A model generated the notes under the pieces. That model was not told the DNA's origin. It did no database searches and saw nothing but the letters and a program-made list of their open reading frames with translations. A stretch of DNA of 64,000 nt, taken from assembly GCA_947495695.1 (NCBI GenBank), contig CANLZP010000001.1:765069-829068 (forward strand), written 5' to 3'. Positions within the stretch are counted from its first letter, which is position 1; the number at the start of each line of letters is the position of its first letter. The position numbers were made by a program, and so were the translations under genes. The DNA comes from an uncultured Erythrobacter sp. Lineage in GTDB: Bacteria > Pseudomonadota > Alphaproteobacteria > Sphingomonadales > Sphingomonadaceae. Below are positions 1-8,636 of the stretch, one piece after another.

Positions 1-1386
1 TCCGCGCCATAGGCCGAATTTGCGCTCCAGCGCGCGCGGTGTGTGCACCTGCCGGTGCAACACCAGATCGCCGAAACCGGGTGCATGGCGTTCTATCGTC
101 GCAAACACTGCTGCGACCGCATCTTCCTCGCGAGTTTCGGGCAGATCGGGATCGACATGTTGGCAGAACAGGCTGGCGACGTGATGGCCAGCAGGGGCAA
201 GACTGTCATCAACCAGGCTGTCATCGACGAGGCTGGGGATGAGCATCTCGACAATCGGCTCGGTCGAAAAACCGTTTTGGCGCGCTTGCTGATAGGCCCG
301 ATCCATATAATCGAGCGAGGGCGCCATGATGATACCCGAGCGCAAATGGCTGTCGCCCGCAGGCGCATGGGTGAACTTAGGAAGGCCTGACAAGGCAACA
401 TTCATCCTGAGCGAGCCCGACCCGCCGCGATAGCTGCGCATCGCGCTTTGCAAAGACTGCGGTTGCTCAGCGGCAGGCACCAGACGACCGAACAAGGGCT
501 TCGGGCCAAGATTGGCAATCACCCGCTTTGCGCGGATCTCTTCCCCGTTATCCAGTTGCACACCTACGGCTTTGCCGCGCTCCATGATGACCTGTTTGAC
601 CGGAGCGTCGCAGCGAATGTCGACGCCGCTTTCGCGTACCGCTTCGCCCATCATCTGGGTGATTGCGCCCATGCCTCCTATGACATGGCCCCAGCTTCCC
701 TTATTGCCATTCACCTCGCCAAACACATGGTGCAACAAGACATAGGCGCTGCCCGGCGTATCGGGGGAAGCGTAATTGCCCACACAGGCATCGAAGCCAA
801 AAGCAGCCTTTACAATGTCGCTTTCAAACCAGTCATCCAGCACTTCGCGGGCAGAGCGGGTGAACAATTGCAGCACGGCTGCCTGGCGAACGACCGGCAG
901 TTTCGCAAACCCCTTGGTTTGCAGCGCAATGTCGATCAAGGATCGCAAGCCACCTTCTGGATTGGGCGGGATCTTGAGCGCGAGCGCACGCAAAACATCG
1001 GCAGCATCCTCCAGCATTGCGTAATATTCAGGCAGGGCCTCGGCGTCTTTCTCGCTATGCTGGGCGACCGCTTTCTGGCTGGCCGAGACCTCGCCCCCAA
1101 TCGCGAGATACCCCCCTTCAAACGGGAGATAGTTTGAAACAGGCCGCTCTATCACGCGGTAACCGCGAGCTGGCAGCGCCATATCGGCGATGATTTTGGG
1201 CTGAAGCAGGCTGACGGTGTAACTGGCGGTTGAGTTGCGATAGCCGGGCGCAAATTCTTCAGTGACAGCGGCTCCGCCAATCACGTCGCGCGCTTCCACG
1301 ATGCCCACCTGCATTCCCGACCGGGCGAGATAAAAGGCACATGTCAGGCCGTTATGGCCCGCCCCGATGATCACTGCATCCAACAT
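1..1386 (-). CDS. PYROXD2-like FAD-dependent oxidoreductase, 3' end outside the window
   Basis: The reading frame is open for 462 codons from ATG 1386 to the window edge, so the C-terminus is missing. The N-terminus has a dinucleotide-binding beta-alpha-beta motif, VIIGAGHNG (Gly8-Gly13), followed by an acidic VEARD strand end, which is typical of FAD-binding amine-oxidase or phytoene-dehydrogenase folds. The residues at the edge (LERKFGLWRG) resemble the segment shortly before the C-terminal FAD-contact region of PYROXD2-type proteins (usually about 530-560 residues), so roughly 80 residues are lost. The substrate cannot be told; carotenoid desaturation is unlikely because no crt genes are nearby. 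The gene is divergent from the small protein and msrA, with about 150 bases between. Confidence 0.85.
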   Translation of the reverse strand, partial: MLDAVIIGAGHNGLTCAFYLARSGMQVGIVEARDVIGGAAVTEEFAPGYRNSTASYTVSLLQPKIIADMALPARGYRVIERPVSNYLPFEGGYLAIGGEVSASQKAVAQHSEKDAEALPEYYAMLEDAADVLRALALKIPPNPEGGLRSLIDIALQTKGFAKLPVVRQAAVLQLFTRSAREVLDDWFESDIVKAAFGFDACVGNYASPDTPGSAYVLLHHVFGEVNGNKGSWGHVIGGMGAITQMMGEAVRESGVDIRCDAPVKQVIMERGKAVGVQLDNGEEIRAKRVIANLGPKPLFGRLVPAAEQPQSLQSAMRSYRGGSGSLRMNVALSGLPKFTHAPAGDSHLRSGIIMAPSLDYMDRAYQQARQNGFSTEPIVEMLIPSLVDDSLVDDSLAPAGHHVASLFCQHVDPDLPETREEDAVAAVFATIERHAPGFGDLVLHRQVHTPRALERKFGLWRG

Positions 1387-1538
1387 TCGAGAAACACCGT
1401 AACTATTTTTGAAGTTCCTGCGAACACTCAATTACAAGTGCAATTTCAAATGGCGCGTTCAGCTGGTCGAAAGCGATCAAGTTTATGTCCAGCGACCTAA
1501 GATTAGCCGCCCAACCAGACCTACGGATAGATGAAACC

Positions 1539-1697
1539 ATGATGAGCCTGTTTAGATCTGACATTTCCCGCAATTTCGGCCTTGGCTTTGTGCTGGGTGC
1601 GGTAATCGTAATGGGCAGCTTTGCGACCCAAGGTCAGCAAGATCTGGTCGCACCGGTGCAGGCGTCAACGGTTCAGGCACCCGGAGTTTCCAACTGA
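1539..1697 (+). CDS. Small single-pass membrane protein upstream of msrA
   Basis: This 52-residue product begins MMSLFRSDISRNFGLGF. It has one hydrophobic segment (about residues 14-28, LGFVLGAVIVMGSFA) followed by a short polar tail, so it is probably an inner-membrane protein with a periplasmic tail. An in-frame ATG at 1485 would add 18 polar residues; the internal ATG 1539 (or 1542) is preferred because the membrane segment then sits near the N-terminus. The stop codon overlaps the start of msrA (TGATG at 1695-1699), so the two are probably translationally coupled. No family is recognised. Confidence 0.55.
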   Translation: MMSLFRSDISRNFGLGFVLGAVIVMGSFATQGQQDLVAPVQASTVQAPGVSN

Positions 1698-2374
1698 TGG
1701 CGCGCAAGCTCGCTCTCGTTCTGGCGATCAGCCTTGCCGCCTGTCAGCCATCTATGGCGGCAGGAGAAGAAGCGGTCAGAGCGCCGGTTGCAGAACGCCA
1801 GTCTGCCGAAGAGGGCGGGCTGAAAGTGGCGATATTTGCGGGCGGATGCTTTTGGGGCATCGAAGGTGTTTTCAGCCATGTGCGCGGCGTGAAAAGCGCA
1901 GTGTCAGGCTATCATGGCGGTCGTTCGGCAACCGCCAAATACAGCACCATCATCACCGGATACACCAAGCACGCAGAATCCGTACGGGTCGTCTATGATC
2001 CCAAGATTGTGCGCTATGACGAATTGCTGCGTATCCTGTTCTCGGTTGGTGCGGACCCCACGTTGAAGGACCGCCAAGGCCCCGATGTTGGCGCGCATTA
2101 CCGCTCGGCAATTGTACCCATGAATGCAGAGCAAAAGGCTGTCGCCGCCGCCTATCTGAAACAGATGGGAGCCTCTGGCATTTGGGATGCACCGATTGTG
2201 ACCCGGATCGAACCGTTCAAAGCCTTTTATGAGGCCGAGGAGTATCATCAGGACTACATGGCCCGGAACCCTAACCAGCGATATATTGTCCGCTGGGACA
2301 AGCCCAAGGTGAAGGCGCTGCAACGGCTGTACCCGACCCATTACAGGTCTACTTTCCTGCGCGAAACAAGTTGA
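1697..2374 (+). CDS. msrA: Peptide-methionine (S)-S-oxide reductase MsrA, exported lipoprotein form
   Basis: MsrA reduces the S-epimer of methionine sulfoxide in proteins. The 225-residue product starts with a signal sequence ending in a lipobox-like LAAC (Cys16). The MsrA signature GGCFWG follows, with catalytic Cys51, then GVFSHVRGV and SGYHGG, and later YDELLRILF and the YHQDYMARNPNQRY region that contacts substrate. The signal implies the mature enzyme sits in the periplasm or at a membrane rather than the cytosol. It overlaps the preceding small membrane protein by one base. An exported MsrB is encoded separately at 21625-22137. Confidence 0.95.
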   Translation: MARKLALVLAISLAACQPSMAAGEEAVRAPVAERQSAEEGGLKVAIFAGGCFWGIEGVFSHVRGVKSAVSGYHGGRSATAKYSTIITGYTKHAESVRVVYDPKIVRYDELLRILFSVGADPTLKDRQGPDVGAHYRSAIVPMNAEQKAVAAAYLKQMGASGIWDAPIVTRIEPFKAFYEAEEYHQDYMARNPNQRYIVRWDKPKVKALQRLYPTHYRSTFLRETS

Positions 2375-2376
2375 TC

Positions 2377-2393
2377 GGCGCGTTAGCCGCGCC
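2377..2393 (+). terminator. Hairpin directly after msrA, possible weak terminator
   Basis: GGCGCG (2377-2382) and CGCGCC (2388-2393) form a perfect 6-bp stem with a TTAGC loop, three bases after the msrA stop. No T-run follows, so termination activity is uncertain. Confidence 0.3.
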
Positions 2394-2455
2394 AAGCTGA
2401 GGCAATTTGCGTTCTACCGCTGGCGCAAGCGGCATGGCATCGCTATATCTGGGGT

Positions 2456-2920
2456 ATGGCGGCACATAAACACGCACATCACGAACACACTGGCCAGACC
2501 CTGGTCGAGGCCGCACGCCAATCGCTGACCGAAGCGGGCGAGCAATGGACCGGCATGCGCGAATCGGTATTTGCCGAACTAGCAAGGCATGAACGCCCCA
2601 CATCGGCCTATGATATTGCGGACAATCTTTCCAAGGCGCGGGGCAAACGTGTTGCGCCCAACAGCGTCTATCGCATTCTGGATTTGTTTGTGAGCAACAA
2701 CCTGGCGATGCGAGTGGAAAGCGCCAACGCCTATCTCGCCAACAGCCATCCGGGCTGCGAGCATGATTGCATCTTCCTGGTGTGCAATGAATGCGGCGAA
2801 GCAACCCATGTTGACGATGATGAGGTCAGCCGCAGCGTGCGCAATATCGCGCAGGGCCGCAGCTTCAAGGCAGAGCGACCCATCATCGAAATTCGCGGCT
2901 TGTGCCGCTTGTGCGCCTAA
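2456..2920 (+). CDS. zur: Fur-family transcriptional regulator, Zur-like
   Basis: This 154-residue protein has a His-rich N-terminus (AAHKHAHHEH), a winged-helix domain (about residues 25-95, with TSAYDIADNL and APNSVYRILDLF) and a C-terminal dimerisation/metal domain. Two CxxC pairs, Cys110/Cys113 and Cys150/Cys153, form the structural zinc site seen in Fur and Zur. The His-rich start and the pattern LVCNECGEATHVDD favour Zur, the zinc-sensing repressor of zinc uptake genes, over Fur. No znuABC genes are in the window, so the specificity is inferred. It lies 80 bases upstream of dxs on the same strand. Confidence 0.8.
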   Translation: MAAHKHAHHEHTGQTLVEAARQSLTEAGEQWTGMRESVFAELARHERPTSAYDIADNLSKARGKRVAPNSVYRILDLFVSNNLAMRVESANAYLANSHPGCEHDCIFLVCNECGEATHVDDDEVSRSVRNIAQGRSFKAERPIIEIRGLCRLCA

Positions 2921-3000
2921 TAAAGCAACGACAGAACGTGCATTTTTATCGATGATCCGTTCATCGACAGTCTCTATTTTCAAGTGTAAGACCTGACCTC

Positions 3001-4938
3001 ATGAGTGAACGACCCAAGACCCCGCTGCTCGACACTGTCGACACCCCCAAGGATTTGCGCGCCATCCCCACCGCCGATTTGCGGCAATTGGCGGATGAAT
3101 TGCGCACGGAAATGATCGACGCTGTGGGATCGACCGGCGGGCATTTGGGATCGGGCTTGGGCGTGGTCGAGCTGACCGTGGCCCTGCACTATGTGTTCAA
3201 TACGCCGGAAGATCGGTTAATCTGGGACGTTGGCCATCAGGCTTATCCGCACAAGATTTTGACTGGTCGCCGCGATCGGATTCGCACTCTGCGTCAAGGC
3301 GGTGGCCTGTCTGGCTTCACCAAGCGCAGCGAAAGCGAATATGATCCCTTTGGCGCGGCGCATTCCTCCACTTCTATCTCGGCAGCCCTGGGCTTTGCCG
3401 TGGCCAATAAATTGCAAGGCAAGTCGGGCCGCGGGATCGCGGTGATTGGCGATGGCGCGATGAGTGCGGGCATGGCTTATGAGGCGATGAACAATGCCGA
3501 GCAGGCCGGCAATCGGCTGGTTGTGATCCTGAACGACAATGACATGTCGATCGCTCCGCCAGTGGGCGGCTTGAGCGCCTATCTGGCGCGCATGGTGTCT
3601 TCCAGCGAGTATCTCGGCCTGCGTTCCCTGGCCTCGAAAGTGGCCAAGAAATTGTCGCGCCGCATCCACTCCACGCTGGATAAGGCCGAAGAATACACCC
3701 GCGGCATGGTCACCGGCGGCACCCTGTTTGAAGAACTGGGCTTTTACTATGTTGGCCCGATCGACGGTCACAATCTGGATCATCTGATCCCCGTTTTGGA
3801 AAATGTGCGCGATGCCGAAGAAGGCCCTGTGCTGATCCATGTCGTGACCACCAAGGGCAAGGGCTATGGCCCGGCAGAAGACAGCGCTGACAAATATCAC
3901 GGTGTGCCCAAATTCGATGTGGTGACGGGCGAAAAGGCGAAGGGCAAACCTGGCCCACCGGCCTATCAAAATGTGTTTGGCGATACTCTGGCCAAACTGG
4001 CCGAGAGCGATGACCGGATCTGCGCCATCACGGCTGCCATGCCGTCGGGTACGGGTGTCGATCGCTTTGCCAAAGCGCATCCAGAACGCACTTTTGACGT
4101 TGGCATAGCCGAACAGCACGGGGTCACCTTTGCCGCCGGATTGGCAGCCCAAGGCATGCGTCCTTTTGCAGCGATCTATTCAACATTCTTGCAGCGCGCC
4201 TATGACCAGGTGGTGCATGACGTTGCGATCCAGAATCTGCCGGTGCGCTTTGCGATTGACCGGGCGGGGCTAGTCGGTGCCGATGGAGCGACCCATGCCG
4301 GCAGCTTTGACATCACCTATCTCGCCACACTGCCCAATATGGTGGTGATGGCCGCTGCTGACGAGGCTGAACTGGCCCATATGACCTATACTGCGGCCGA
4401 GTATGACGATGGGCCCATTGCGCTGCGTTATCCGCGCGGCGGCGGTGTGGGCGTGCCGATCCCCGAAACGCTGGAAAAGCTGGAGATTGGCAAAGGCCGG
4501 GTCGTTCGCGAAGGCAGCAAGGTTGCGATTTTGTCGCTTGGTGCGCGGCTTGAAGAAGCGAAGAAGGCAGCCGACCAATTGGAGGCCAAGGGGCTTTCAA
4601 CAACAGTGGCGGACATGCGTTTTGCCAAGCCGCTGGACCGAGATTTGATCGCCAGACTGATGCGCAGCCACGAGATTGTTCTGACGGTTGAAGAAGGCGC
4701 GATTGGCGGGCTGGGCGCGCATGTGCTGACCTATGCCAGCGATGAAGGGCTGACCGATGCCGATGGCGCAGGTGGTGGTTTGAAAGTGCGTACGCTGCGC
4801 TTGCCAGACATCTTTATCGATCACGATGCGCCTGAAAAGCAATATGATCAGGCTGGCCTCAATGCGCCGCAGATCGTCGAGACGGTTCTAAAAGCCTTGC
4901 GGCACAATTCGGCAGATGTGGAAGAAGCGCGAGCTTAG
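3001..4938 (+). CDS. dxs: 1-deoxy-D-xylulose-5-phosphate synthase
   Basis: Dxs condenses pyruvate with glyceraldehyde 3-phosphate using thiamine diphosphate, the first step of the MEP route to isoprenoids. At 645 residues it has normal length. The N-terminal domain shows [16 protein letters not shown], the thiamine-diphosphate motif [17 protein letters not shown] starting near residue 150, and NDNDMSI. The transketolase-like pyrimidine domain carries the catalytic-Glu motif [10 protein letters not shown] near residue 371. The C-terminal domain is complete. The downstream hydrolase follows closely, so the two are likely cotranscribed. Confidence 0.98.
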   Translation: MSERPKTPLLDTVDTPKDLRAIPTADLRQLADELRTEMIDAVGSTGGHLGSGLGVVELTVALHYVFNTPEDRLIWDVGHQAYPHKILTGRRDRIRTLRQGGGLSGFTKRSESEYDPFGAAHSSTSISAALGFAVANKLQGKSGRGIAVIGDGAMSAGMAYEAMNNAEQAGNRLVVILNDNDMSIAPPVGGLSAYLARMVSSSEYLGLRSLASKVAKKLSRRIHSTLDKAEEYTRGMVTGGTLFEELGFYYVGPIDGHNLDHLIPVLENVRDAEEGPVLIHVVTTKGKGYGPAEDSADKYHGVPKFDVVTGEKAKGKPGPPAYQNVFGDTLAKLAESDDRICAITAAMPSGTGVDRFAKAHPERTFDVGIAEQHGVTFAAGLAAQGMRPFAAIYSTFLQRAYDQVVHDVAIQNLPVRFAIDRAGLVGADGATHAGSFDITYLATLPNMVVMAAADEAELAHMTYTAAEYDDGPIALRYPRGGGVGVPIPETLEKLEIGKGRVVREGSKVAILSLGARLEEAKKAADQLEAKGLSTTVADMRFAKPLDRDLIARLMRSHEIVLTVEEGAIGGLGAHVLTYASDEGLTDADGAGGGLKVRTLRLPDIFIDHDAPEKQYDQAGLNAPQIVETVLKALRHNSADVEEARA

Positions 4939-4977
4939 CAATTGGTCGATGGTACAGGTGGCAAGGGGAAACGCGCG

Positions 4978-5775
4978 GTGAGCACGTTTCTGCTCGCCAT
5001 CGCAATTGCCTATGCAACGGTTGCCGCAGTTCTGTACTTTTCGCAGCGCAGCTTCATCTATCCTGCGCCGGCCGGTGAAAGGGCTGCCCCGGCCGGATTT
5101 GAACCCATCACCTATCGCACGGCAGACGGGCTGGATTTGCGCGCGGGATATCGCCGCGCAGCAGATGGCGCGCCGACCATTCTCTATTTCCATGGCAATG
5201 CCGCCGATTGGCAAAGCTCGGTTGTGGCAACCGACCGTTTGGTACCGGCAGGCTTTGGCGTGCTGGCGGCAGAATATCGCGGTTATCGCGGCAATCCTGG
5301 CACCCCCAGCGAGGCTGGTCTGTATGCCGATGGCAGAGCGGCAATTGCATGGCTGGGCGCACAGGGTGTGGACCCGTCTCGATTGTTTATCATCGGCAAT
5401 TCGATTGGGTCAGGGGTGGCGACGCAAATGGCTGCCGAGACCTCTGCGCGAGGACTGGTGCTGATCTCTCCTTTCGCCAGCCTGCAGCAATTGGTGCAGG
5501 AAAAACTACGGTTCTTGCCAGCGGCATTGTTGCTGAAAGATCGCTATCGCAATGACGAGAAGCTGCCGGAGATTAGGGCGCCAATTTTGATTTTGCATGG
5601 AACGGCGGACACATTGATTCCGATTGATCATGCGCGCCAACTCGCCCAGCAATCCAGCCATGTCCAATTGACCGAATTTGCGGGCATTGGCCATGATCTG
5701 GCATGGCATGACGGTGCCGAACTTGCGACGCTGCGATTTATCGAAAGCATTTTGGTTTTGGAGACGATTGAATGA
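4978..5775 (+). CDS. Membrane-anchored alpha/beta hydrolase (BEM46/ABHD13-like)
   Basis: An N-terminal hydrophobic segment (FLLAIAIAYATVAAVLYF) is followed by an alpha/beta-hydrolase fold. Visible features are the oxyanion region YFHGNAADW, the nucleophile elbow GNSIGS (Ser142), the acid loop HGTADTLIP and the catalytic His in GIGHDLAW. GTG 4978 is preferred because AAGGGG lies about 8 bases upstream; a TTG at 4942 would add 12 residues but has no clear ribosome-binding site. The product would be 265 residues, anchored in the inner membrane. The substrate is unknown. The stop overlaps the start of the crotonase gene (ATGA, 5772-5775). Confidence 0.85.
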   Translation: MSTFLLAIAIAYATVAAVLYFSQRSFIYPAPAGERAAPAGFEPITYRTADGLDLRAGYRRAADGAPTILYFHGNAADWQSSVVATDRLVPAGFGVLAAEYRGYRGNPGTPSEAGLYADGRAAIAWLGAQGVDPSRLFIIGNSIGSGVATQMAAETSARGLVLISPFASLQQLVQEKLRFLPAALLLKDRYRNDEKLPEIRAPILILHGTADTLIPIDHARQLAQQSSHVQLTEFAGIGHDLAWHDGAELATLRFIESILVLETIE

Positions 5776-6569
5776 GCCTGCTCACCATCACGCGCGAAGG
5801 GCATGTCACAACCCTTACCCTTAATCGGCCGGACATGATGAATGCGCTGGGGGCTGATGGTGATGGCGATGAATTTGTCGCTGCATGTGATGCGATCAAC
5901 ACCGATATGGAGGTGCGCTGCGTGATCCTGACGGGTGCGGGCCGCGCTTTTTCTGCCGGTGGTGATGTGAAAGCGATGAAAGAACGCAGCGGCAATTTTG
6001 GCGGCACGCCTCCCGGCATCTCGGATGGTTATCGCAACAATATCCACCGCATCCTGCGGGCGCTGCATGGCCTGCGCGTGCCTCTGATCGCTGCGATCAA
6101 TGGTCCCGCGATTGGTCTGGGGTGTGATCTGGCTTGCCTGGCGGACATTCGGATGGCGAGCGAAAAGGCCAAATTCGGCGTTACCTTTCTAAAGCTCGGC
6201 ATAATTCCGGGTGACGGTGGAACATGGATATTGCCGCGCGTTATTGGCCAGTCGCGCGCCGCAGAACTGTTCTATACCGGCGATGTGATTGATGCTGCCA
6301 AAGCACAGGAATGGGGCTTGATTGGCCGGATTTGCGCTCCCGATGATCTGGCGGCCACTGCCCAAGAGCTCGCGCAGAAAATTGCCCAGCAACCCCCGCA
6401 CGCTTTGCGCCACACCAAGAACCTGCTGCGCCAGGGACAGTCGATCACCTATGATACAGCGCTGGAAATGGCAGCAAATACGCAGGCGCTGATGCATCTG
6501 ACCGATGATCATATGGAGGGCATTGACGCCTTGCTGGAAAAGCGCCCGGCTCAGTTCAAAGGCAAGTAG
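5772..6569 (+). CDS. Crotonase-family protein (enoyl-CoA hydratase/isomerase superfamily)
   Basis: This 265-residue protein has the crotonase fold: the oxyanion-hole segment AFSAGGDVKAM, the second oxyanion strand INGPAIGLGCDLACLADIRMA, and LGIIPGDGGTWILPRVIG. Both catalytic glutamates of classical hydratases appear altered: the GCELA glutamate is Asp, and the usual PE before LGI is replaced in FGVTFLKLGI. Ordinary trans-2-enoyl-CoA hydration is therefore doubtful; an isomerase, hydrolase or dehalogenase-like reaction on an acyl-CoA is possible. The start overlaps the preceding hydrolase gene, suggesting a shared transcript. Confidence 0.88.
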   Translation: MSLLTITREGHVTTLTLNRPDMMNALGADGDGDEFVAACDAINTDMEVRCVILTGAGRAFSAGGDVKAMKERSGNFGGTPPGISDGYRNNIHRILRALHGLRVPLIAAINGPAIGLGCDLACLADIRMASEKAKFGVTFLKLGIIPGDGGTWILPRVIGQSRAAELFYTGDVIDAAKAQEWGLIGRICAPDDLAATAQELAQKIAQQPPHALRHTKNLLRQGQSITYDTALEMAANTQALMHLTDDHMEGIDALLEKRPAQFKGK

Positions 6570-6596
6570 ACCGACTGGTCGACCTAACGCATTCGC

Positions 6597-7745
6597 TCAG
6601 ATCGGCTGAACGACTTCTTCGCTGACATAAATGATCGCTGGTGCGGGCGGCGGCGCAGCGGGCTCTGACGCGGTGGCTGGTGCCGCAGCGGCATCCGCGG
6701 GCGCCATTGCCGCTTCCAATTCCTGCTGGGTCAGATCGGCGCCAACCCCGACCAGCGGCGCGCCTTCGGACATCAAGGCCTCGATGCTGCAATCACGCGG
6801 CGGAGGCCTGTTCTTCAGCGCGGCGATATCAGCCTCGCGATTGCACAAATAGGTCTCGCGCATGGCGAAATAGGGATCGTCAGATTCGCGGATGGATTCC
6901 AGCTTTTCGTCAAATTCAATCCGAAACTCGAGCGAATTCACTGTGTAGGCGGGGATGGCGTAATAGGGCGTTCCGAACGGCTTACCAACCACTGCTGGCA
7001 AGAAGGATTGATCCAGCAAGCTGCCGACCAGATCGCGCAGTGTGGTTGCGCCAACCAAGGGAACAACCAGGAACGGACCGGGGCCGACCCCGTAATAGCC
7101 CAGCGTGTTGGCAAATCCGTTGCGGCGATAGGGCAGATTGAACGGCTTGCTTTTAGCGACATCGATGAAACCGCCCAGGCCAACTGTGCTGTTGATCGTA
7201 AACCGACCCAGTGTCTCAAACGCCTTGCCTGGCTTGAATTGGAGCAGATAGTTCAGGAAATTCACCGGCTCGAGCAGGTTACGGAAGAAATTGCGCAAAC
7301 CCTTGCGGACCGGCTTGGGCAGGCCCTTCTCATAAGCATCAGCGACCGGCTCGACAAAGGCCTGATCAACATCCTGGGTGAGATCGAAGGCGGCCTCGTT
7401 CAGCTGGACCAAGGGGTCACGGCCAATTGCTTCTGACGATCCGGTGACCACAATGGTGCCGGGGGCCACAACCTCTGTTTGCTCTTGCGGCTCGGTGGTG
7501 ACAGGCTCCGCCAAATCATCGGGCGCATCTTGTGCCTCAGCGGGTTGCGGCTCGTCTGCTGGCTCGGATGCAGTCTGAGGCACAGCTTGGGCTAGGGCAT
7601 CATCCGCTTGGTTCTGAGGCGCAGATTGAACAGAGCCAGCCGCCTGCTGGGCTGCAACAATTTGCGCCAACATGGTCGGTTGCGGCATTTCGGCCGGTAA
7701 AGGTGATGTCGCCAAACCTAAAGAGGCGGCAATCGACAAAAGCAT
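6597..7745 (-). CDS. mlaA: MlaA/VacJ-family phospholipid-retrograde-transport protein with long N-terminal extension
   Basis: MlaA is the outer-membrane component of the Mla system, which removes misplaced phospholipids from the outer leaflet. The MlaA domain spans about residues 107-320 (DPLVQLNEAAFDLTQDVD, RFTINSTVGLGGFIDVA, NTLGYYGVGPGPFLVVPL). The protein is 382 residues, against about 250 for typical MlaA. The extra length is an A/Q/P/E-rich stretch (residues 20-95) and an A/P-rich tail (about 345-375). A Sec-like signal is present without an obvious lipobox cysteine. TIVVTG at residues 97-102, just before the domain, resembles the TonB box of sphingomonad receptors. It is convergent with the crotonase gene. 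Confidence 0.9.
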   Translation of the reverse strand: MLLSIAASLGLATSPLPAEMPQPTMLAQIVAAQQAAGSVQSAPQNQADDALAQAVPQTASEPADEPQPAEAQDAPDDLAEPVTTEPQEQTEVVAPGTIVVTGSSEAIGRDPLVQLNEAAFDLTQDVDQAFVEPVADAYEKGLPKPVRKGLRNFFRNLLEPVNFLNYLLQFKPGKAFETLGRFTINSTVGLGGFIDVAKSKPFNLPYRRNGFANTLGYYGVGPGPFLVVPLVGATTLRDLVGSLLDQSFLPAVVGKPFGTPYYAIPAYTVNSLEFRIEFDEKLESIRESDDPYFAMRETYLCNREADIAALKNRPPPRDCSIEALMSEGAPLVGVGADLTQQELEAAMAPADAAAAPATASEPAAPPPAPAIIYVSEEVVQPI

Positions 7746-7871
7746 TCTGTTTCCTTAGCGCATCGGGCTAGCGGCAGTCATGAACATATTCATCTGCCAA
7801 AACAATTAAAAGCGTCTTGCACCAGCCTCTTTCTGCCGCATTGATTATAACAGGGCTGATAGAGCAGCTTG

Positions 7872-8552
7872 TCAGAACCAGCGCCAAATGCCGGCGGGGA
7901 TGCCGCCAAGGGGCAGATGCAGCCAGCTGATCAAAACCCACAGCATCAACGCGATCACCCAGGGTAACAGACCAACGGCGAACATCTTGTGCCAGCACGG
8001 CCAATAGGATGTGCGACTTTGCCACATGTCCCATGCATCACCCAACTGCACGCGCTTCTTGCGGTCTTGCATATGCGCACCAATCAGCGCCAGTGCGCCA
8101 ACGGTTGTCGCCACAATCATGGTTCGCCAGCTCCACAACAAAATGATGTGCGACAGTGCCCAGATGGCGAAAGACCACATCATCGGGTGGCGCGTGACCA
8201 GAAATACACCCTTGGGCTCGGCTCGGGCTTGCGTCGCGGCACCGGGAGTGGGCAGGGCAGGATTGCCAGAGAACGACCCTGCATAGAGGACCAGCCCCGG
8301 GATCAGAATCAGGCTGGCAATGATCCAACCTGTCTCACCCGATCCGGGCAAATCGCCCGTCGGGGCAGCCTTGAACGCAAAGTAAATCCACACAATCGCC
8401 GCCAGACTGACCAGCGAATAGACCCCCTGGAAACCTTTGGGCCCAAACACGCGCTCCATCGGTCCCCGCAAGGGGTGCGACATAGCGAAATGGGTTCCAA
8501 TCAGCGTGAGGCTAGCTGCAGCGAGTTCAGTGAGGGCGTGATCCATGCCCAA
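7872..8552 (-). CDS. NnrU-family integral membrane protein
   Basis: This 226-residue protein has about six hydrophobic segments. It shows the NnrU features THFAMSHPLRGPMERVFG near the N-terminus and VTRHPMMWSFAIWALSHI in the middle. The latter resembles the RHP motif of isoprenylcysteine-methyltransferase-like membrane proteins. NnrU was first named from nitrite/nitric-oxide respiration clusters, but no denitrification genes are nearby, so a role in nitrogen oxide metabolism cannot be claimed. ATG 8546 is an alternative start two codons in. Confidence 0.8.
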   Translation of the reverse strand: MGMDHALTELAAASLTLIGTHFAMSHPLRGPMERVFGPKGFQGVYSLVSLAAIVWIYFAFKAAPTGDLPGSGETGWIIASLILIPGLVLYAGSFSGNPALPTPGAATQARAEPKGVFLVTRHPMMWSFAIWALSHIILLWSWRTMIVATTVGALALIGAHMQDRKKRVQLGDAWDMWQSRTSYWPCWHKMFAVGLLPWVIALMLWVLISWLHLPLGGIPAGIWRWF

Positions 8553-8636
8553 ACCTTATCACCACAGGGGCGATTGCCGCAAATCCTGGCGCGGCCAGCA
8601 CTCGACTTGCGCCAATTTGCCTTTGCCTTTGCCTTG

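Noticed and set aside
448-1137. A 229-codon plus-strand ORF and a smaller one at 43-390
   Set aside because: Both run antisense to the FAD oxidoreductase frame on the minus strand, which has a clear cofactor motif and family match.
3217-4152. A 311-codon minus-strand ORF antisense to dxs
   Set aside because: dxs is complete and conserved on the plus strand; the antisense frame is a codon-bias shadow.
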